NCBI GenBank assembly: GCA_905236675.1
Contig: CAJOND010000022.1
Coordinates: 62,001-126,000 of the forward strand
Length of the DNA stretch: 64,000 bases
Direction of reading: 5' to 3'
Origin: Candidatus Rifleibacteriota bacterium
GTDB lineage: Bacteria > Muiribacteriota > Ozemobacteria > Ozemobacterales > Ozemobacteraceae
In this document: positions 60,397-64,000 of the stretch, one piece after another
How the letters are laid out: the number at the start of each line of letters is the position of its first letter
Numbering within the stretch: the stretch's first letter is position 1
Notes under the pieces: model-generated
Told to the model about the DNA's origin: nothing
Seen by the model: the letters and a program-made list of their open reading frames with translations, nothing else
The model's database searches: none
Translations under genes and position numbers: made by a program

Positions 60397-61522
60397 ATGG
60401 AATACGAAATAACGGAAAAAATCAAAGGTATTCAAGAACGTCTCTCTGGCATTGGGAGCCATCTTTGACCTGCCAGAAAAACGTGAGCAAATCAGGGAAT
60501 TAGAAGCATCAACATTGGATCCAAATTTTTGGAATGACAGAACAAAAGCTCTATCTATAAATCAAAAAATTGCAGAGCTAAAAAAGTGCTGCGATACTTT
60601 TGAATCAGTAGAAAAAGAATTTAAAGACAATGTTGACTTGATGGAAATGTATGAAACAGAAGACCCTGAGATGTTTAACGAACTGGTTTCCCAGTTAGAT
60701 AACATAAATAAAACCATCGATGATTTAGAATTAGGCACATTCTTAAATGAGCCATATGACCAATCCGATGTATATCTTTCAATAAAACCTGGAGCTGGCG
60801 GCACTGAAGCTACAGATTGGGCTTCTATGTTGTATAGAATGTATATACGATACTCAGAACAAGCTGGTTTTCAGTGTGATGTAATGGATTTACAAGAAGA
60901 AGAAAACGGCATTACTTCTGCAACTCTTAGAATAAGAGGACTTTATGCCTATGGTTATTTCAAAGGTGAAAAAGGTGTTCACAGATTGGTAAGAATTTCA
61001 CCTTTCGATGCTAACAAAAGACGTCATACCAGCTTCTGTGCTGTTGATGTTCTGCCTATTCTTCCAACAGATATTAACGTTGAAATAAAAGAAGATGATC
61101 TTAAACTAGATTTCTTCAGAAGTTCTGGTGCTGGTGGACAACATGTAAACAAAACAAGTTCAGCAGTCCGCATAACACATATTCCGACAGGGATAGTTGT
61201 TTCATGCCAAATTGAACGTAGTCAGCATCAAAACCGTGAAGTTGCTTTAGGAATGTTAAAAGCAAAACTTTATGAACTTGAACAAGAAGCAAAAAAGAAA
61301 GAAATTAAAAACATTCAGGGCGATCAGCGTGTTATCGCTTGGGGAAGTCAGATTCGCTCTTATGTATTTTGTCCCTACACAATGGTAAAAGATTTAAGAA
61401 CCGGTCATTACACTTCTGATGTTCAAAAAGTTATGGATGGAGGACTTGAACCCTTTATAAAATCATATTTGAACTGGCATGCAAATGGGGAAAAACCTCG
61501 TAATGTAGTTGACGAAGAATAA
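60397..61522 (+). CDS. prfB: Peptide chain release factor 2 with programmed +1 frameshift
   Basis: RF2 ends translation at UGA and UAA. The first frame reads 23 codons from ATG 60397 (CAGGAGA upstream) to CTT, then in-frame TGA at 60466. Shifting forward by one base continues as DLPEKREQIRELEAS to the end at 61522, giving 374 residues in all. The SPF codon-recognition tripeptide is in SPFDANKRRHTSF, and the GGQ peptide-release motif is in SGAGGQHVNKTSSAVRITH. Low RF2 favours the shift, so the gene controls its own level. The arrangement is the standard one. Confidence 0.97.
60454..60469 (+). promoter_or_regulatory. prfB programmed +1 frameshift site
   Basis: GGGAG, then CCAT, then CTT-TGA-C. 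The SD-like GGGAG, the slippery CTT and the stop with following C match the known RF2 signal. Confidence 0.95.
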
Positions 61523-61555
61523 TCTCTAGCCAAGCTAAACTTGGTGAGATAAGAA

Positions 61556-61585
61556 TTGACTAAATTAGTATTGAAACAATATAAT
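61556..61585 (+). promoter_or_regulatory. Promoter of the large pilin-like gene
   Basis: TTGACT (61556-61561), an 18-base spacer and a perfect TATAAT (61580-61585), 76 bases before ATG 61662. A small hairpin (CTATAT-TTT-ATATAG, 61616-61630) lies in the leader. Confidence 0.7.
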
Positions 61586-61661
61586 TATTTTAGGTATACC
61601 TTCATAGCAAACCATCTATATTTTATATAGCGTGGCAATCTATAAAAAAGAGGGATAAATA

Positions 61662-63407
61662 ATGAAGTATAAAAATAGATTACACAAAAAAAATGGTAGT
61701 GCTATTTTGATGCTCGTGGGTATTGTATCTGTACTCTATATTCTAGGAGTCATGCTTCTTAATTATTTGTCTCAAGAAAGAACTCTTACAACGAAACTTA
61801 GTGAAGACCTTCAAGCAGTCTATCTTGCTGAAGCTGCTATTGAAAAAGCCATGGTAAAAATCCATGAAGTTTTTTCAAAAAAACTTATAGATGATGAAAA
61901 TAAAATTGATGATACCGTTTTATCTCTGTTAGATATTGACAGAGCTGAGAATTTCTCAATGAGGGTTAAGATAAACGATGGAGAAGTTTGTGAAGGTGGA
62001 ACGGCAGAAGTATTAGTTCAAGTTGGAAATGTCAGAAGTACTGCTTTTAAAACTTATATAGATGAATATGTTGATGTTCCACAAAGTTTGAACTGTTATA
62101 GAAAAGAAAACAGAGAAACATATGCAGATAAATCCTTAGGGGGATGGCAAGCAAACCTAAGATTTGAATCTACAGGAACATATCGTTCTGCTCAAAGAAA
62201 AATTGAAGTAATGAGAGACTTGAAGGTTTCTGATCTAACTCCTCCTGCAGAGCACTATACACTTTTTATCACTGGAAAGAAAGACGAATATTTAAAAGAA
62301 GGTGAATTCCGTTTAAGAAACTGGAGTGTTATAAGAGAGCTAAATGAATTAGTTCTTGATATAGCAAAAAAGACAAAACAGGCATTCCAAAATACTATGG
62401 GTAATACCAGCAGCAGTGATTTTTTCTGGGAACCAAATGTAGGAAGCAATGTTAGTTTTGAAGGCAACATTAGAGTTCAAACTTTGAAAGTAATCAGAGA
62501 TTTGAGCATGTCTGTTTCTGATGAAAAAGTTAAAGATTATGTTGATTTTTCTGTAAGCAAACTTCATCCCTATTTATGGGGAAAGGTTAGAACAAATGGC
62601 AGACTTCACGTTCATATGCCATTTTTTGCAGCTGATGATATTATTAACTATTTTGAAGATAATTCAACTCAATCCTATCACAGACCTGAAATTGGCTATT
62701 TGTTTTGCAGCAACCAGCTCCACGACCCATATCTAAGTAAATATACTACTTTCGAAGGTGAAATAATTAAGTATTATCAAAAACTCAAACCATATGTATT
62801 AGGAATCACTGAAACCCCCTACCCTAGCTCAGAACCTTATACGGTTACTACAAAATTTGATTACGTAGTTAAAAATAAAGATGTTTTCCAACCAATGCAG
62901 CTTGAACGAATAAAAAAGAATGCCAAAGATTATTGCCATCAGTTTTATGAACACGATTTAGTGCTTCAAGGCAGTTATTCAAAACCTGTTTCGGTATGGG
63001 GAATAATTTATGTGGACGGGAATGTTAAAATAGGTGGCAGAATCTCTGGAAAAGGAATGATTGTATGCACTGGAAATATATATATAACCGACAATGTTAT
63101 TCATGACAGTGGTGAATCTTTCCTTTCTCTTGTAGCTTTAAACGGTGGTGTTAAGCTAGACAAAACTCTTTCCGATGCAAAAGTCGAATCCGCAATATAC
63201 GCAAAGAACTCTATTACTGGCGGAGAACAAATAAAAATATTCGGCAACCTTGTTGTAAATGAACTTAAAAGACAAAATGGCGAAGACGGGGAACTGATTA
63301 TGCCAAAAAGAGTTTTAATAGATTATGATTCTGGTCTGAAATCAAGAGCAGGTGAAAATGTTTGCTTCGATATTTCTGAATTAATTACTTCTCAAAGAGA
63401 CATATAA
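61662..63407 (+). CDS. Large pilin-like protein with C-terminal beta-helix region
   Basis: A 581-residue protein. MKYKNRLHKKNG is followed by SAILMLVGIVSVLYILGVMLLNYLS and a helix (SEDLQAVYLAEAAIEKAMVKIHEV), the beginning of a PilX/GspK-type protein. The middle (about 60-430) is a large region of unknown type with aromatic and charged residues. Residues about 440-560 contain short repeated strands with Gly turns (GIIYVDGNVKIGGRISGKGMI, CTGNIYITDNVI, SAIYAKNSITGGEQIKIFGNLVV) that look like a beta-helix or bactofilin-like stack. It has its own promoter and no obvious operon partner except the HEAT gene 42 bases later. Confidence 0.78.
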   Translation: MKYKNRLHKKNGSAILMLVGIVSVLYILGVMLLNYLSQERTLTTKLSEDLQAVYLAEAAIEKAMVKIHEVFSKKLIDDENKIDDTVLSLLDIDRAENFSMRVKINDGEVCEGGTAEVLVQVGNVRSTAFKTYIDEYVDVPQSLNCYRKENRETYADKSLGGWQANLRFESTGTYRSAQRKIEVMRDLKVSDLTPPAEHYTLFITGKKDEYLKEGEFRLRNWSVIRELNELVLDIAKKTKQAFQNTMGNTSSSDFFWEPNVGSNVSFEGNIRVQTLKVIRDLSMSVSDEKVKDYVDFSVSKLHPYLWGKVRTNGRLHVHMPFFAADDIINYFEDNSTQSYHRPEIGYLFCSNQLHDPYLSKYTTFEGEIIKYYQKLKPYVLGITETPYPSSEPYTVTTKFDYVVKNKDVFQPMQLERIKKNAKDYCHQFYEHDLVLQGSYSKPVSVWGIIYVDGNVKIGGRISGKGMIVCTGNIYITDNVIHDSGESFLSLVALNGGVKLDKTLSDAKVESAIYAKNSITGGEQIKIFGNLVVNELKRQNGEDGELIMPKRVLIDYDSGLKSRAGENVCFDISELITSQRDI

Positions 63408-63449
63408 TTCTCTCTCTTCTATTATTTAAAAATCAAGGCGGTAAATACG

Positions 63450-64000
63450 ATGTCAGAACGCAGAACTAGTATAACCATTGAAAACGAATTCGAAGACTTA
63501 ATAACAGATTTAAGATCCACCTTGATTACTAAACGTCTTAGAGCTGTTAGAGAATTAGGAAAAGCCAAATGTCAGCAAGCCGTTGAACCATTAAGCTTTG
63601 TTTTAAATGACAGATCAAGAGACATTAGATGTGCAGCTATTGAAGCATTGTTTCAAATATCTCCTAAAAACTTGTCGGAATTGGTAATACCAATGACAAG
63701 AGATAAATCTGCCGATGTTAGATTAAGAGCAGCAAGAGCATTGTGTGTTTGCTCAAATGAAGAAGCTTTTGAAGCACTTGTTGTATTACTTTATGATGTT
63801 AAAGACGAAGTTGCTAATATGGCTGCAAAAAGTTTGTCTAAGCAGCCAACAAGCAGACTTTCAGATTTAATCAAACTCTTCTCTGATAATTCCTGGAAAA
63901 TTCGAAGCAGAGCAGCTATGGCCATTACAAAAATGGGACGGCAAGCTGTAGAAGCTTTAAAGAATGCAGTAGACGATGAAGATTCTAATATTAGATTTTG
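63450..64000 (+). CDS. HEAT-repeat protein, N-terminal part (cut by window edge)
   Basis: The frame starts at ATG 63450 (MSERRTSITIENEFEDL) after AAGGCGG and runs off the right edge, giving 183 residues. From about residue 25 it has HEAT/PBS-lyase-like repeats: KRLRAVRELGKAKCQQAVEPL, RDIRCAAIEALFQI, ADVRLRAARALCV, DEVANMAAKSLSK, WKIRSRAAMAITKMG. These make protein-binding solenoids. What follows the repeats cannot be seen. Confidence 0.85.
   Translation, partial: MSERRTSITIENEFEDLITDLRSTLITKRLRAVRELGKAKCQQAVEPLSFVLNDRSRDIRCAAIEALFQISPKNLSELVIPMTRDKSADVRLRAARALCVCSNEEAFEALVVLLYDVKDEVANMAAKSLSKQPTSRLSDLIKLFSDNSWKIRSRAAMAITKMGRQAVEALKNAVDDEDSNIRF

Noticed and set aside
1-64000. tRNA, rRNA, transposase or phage genes
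   Set aside because: I looked through the intergenic regions and found no tRNA-like T-loop sequence, no rRNA, and no transposase, integrase or phage-like protein.

Overview
The window reads as a piece of an AT-rich chromosome from a Gram-negative-type anaerobe. Evidence for an outer membrane is two TolC-family proteins, MacA/MacB-like export genes, lipoproteins and type IV pilin-like proteins. Evidence for anaerobic life is a partial lysine-fermentation cluster (kdd, kamA, kamB-like), a TM1266-type hydrogenase-associated regulator, and a V/A-type ATPase of the E-DUF2764-A-B-D-I-K layout with a Na+-type c-ring signature. No rRNA or tRNA is present, so the phylum cannot be settled. Amino-acid-fermenting candidate phyla such as Cloacimonadota or Riflebacteria are a plausible guess only.

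Layout. 1-9.2 kb: start of a membrane sensor protein, a hypothetical gene, an M18 aminopeptidase, then a minus-strand block with two paralogous membrane proteins, kamB-like, kamA, kdd and a PAP2 phosphatase. 9.5-16.5 kb: a secreted GH13/CBM20 amylase and a tripartite MacAB-TolC-like export operon ending at a strong terminator. 16.5-17 kb: a GC-rich, hairpin-rich intergenic patch. 17-22.9 kb: a 1990-residue protein with two complete sensor-HAMP-cyclase halves. 23-30.2 kb: aat, an acidic secreted protein, a TolC fused to a substrate-binding-like domain, comB, an HDOD protein and a YihY-family protein. 30.2-33.2 kb: small regulators, including an unlisted 41-residue protein with its own promoter, a triad-deficient alpha/beta hydrolase, a frameshifted NifX-like protein and a TetR regulator. 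33.2-46.6 kb: one long minus-strand run from glmM through minor pilins, an FG-GAP propeller, TPR proteins, a Hint-domain protein, UvrD/PcrA, a CBM48 protein and GAF/HD-GYP signalling proteins. 46.7-54.2 kb: the V-ATPase operon with its own promoter and terminator. 55.2-64 kb: plus-strand hpf, EIIA, secA, pilin-like genes, prfB with a programmed frameshift, and the start of a HEAT-repeat protein.

The most striking item is the double cyclase. By motif spacing, the first domain keeps both metal-binding Asp residues but has lost the catalytic Asn/Arg pair, while the second keeps the substrate and Asn/Arg residues but has lost both Asp. The two halves together therefore make exactly one complete active site, the logic of mammalian C1/C2 adenylate cyclases, inside one bacterial polypeptide.

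A caution: four genes (the amylase start, the NifX-like gene, the GAF/HD-GYP pair, and glmM) each need a single-base shift to read normally. In glmM, normally essential, the shift hits the catalytic serine codon. Sequence or assembly indels are a likely cause of at least some, and the reads should be checked before calling pseudogenes.
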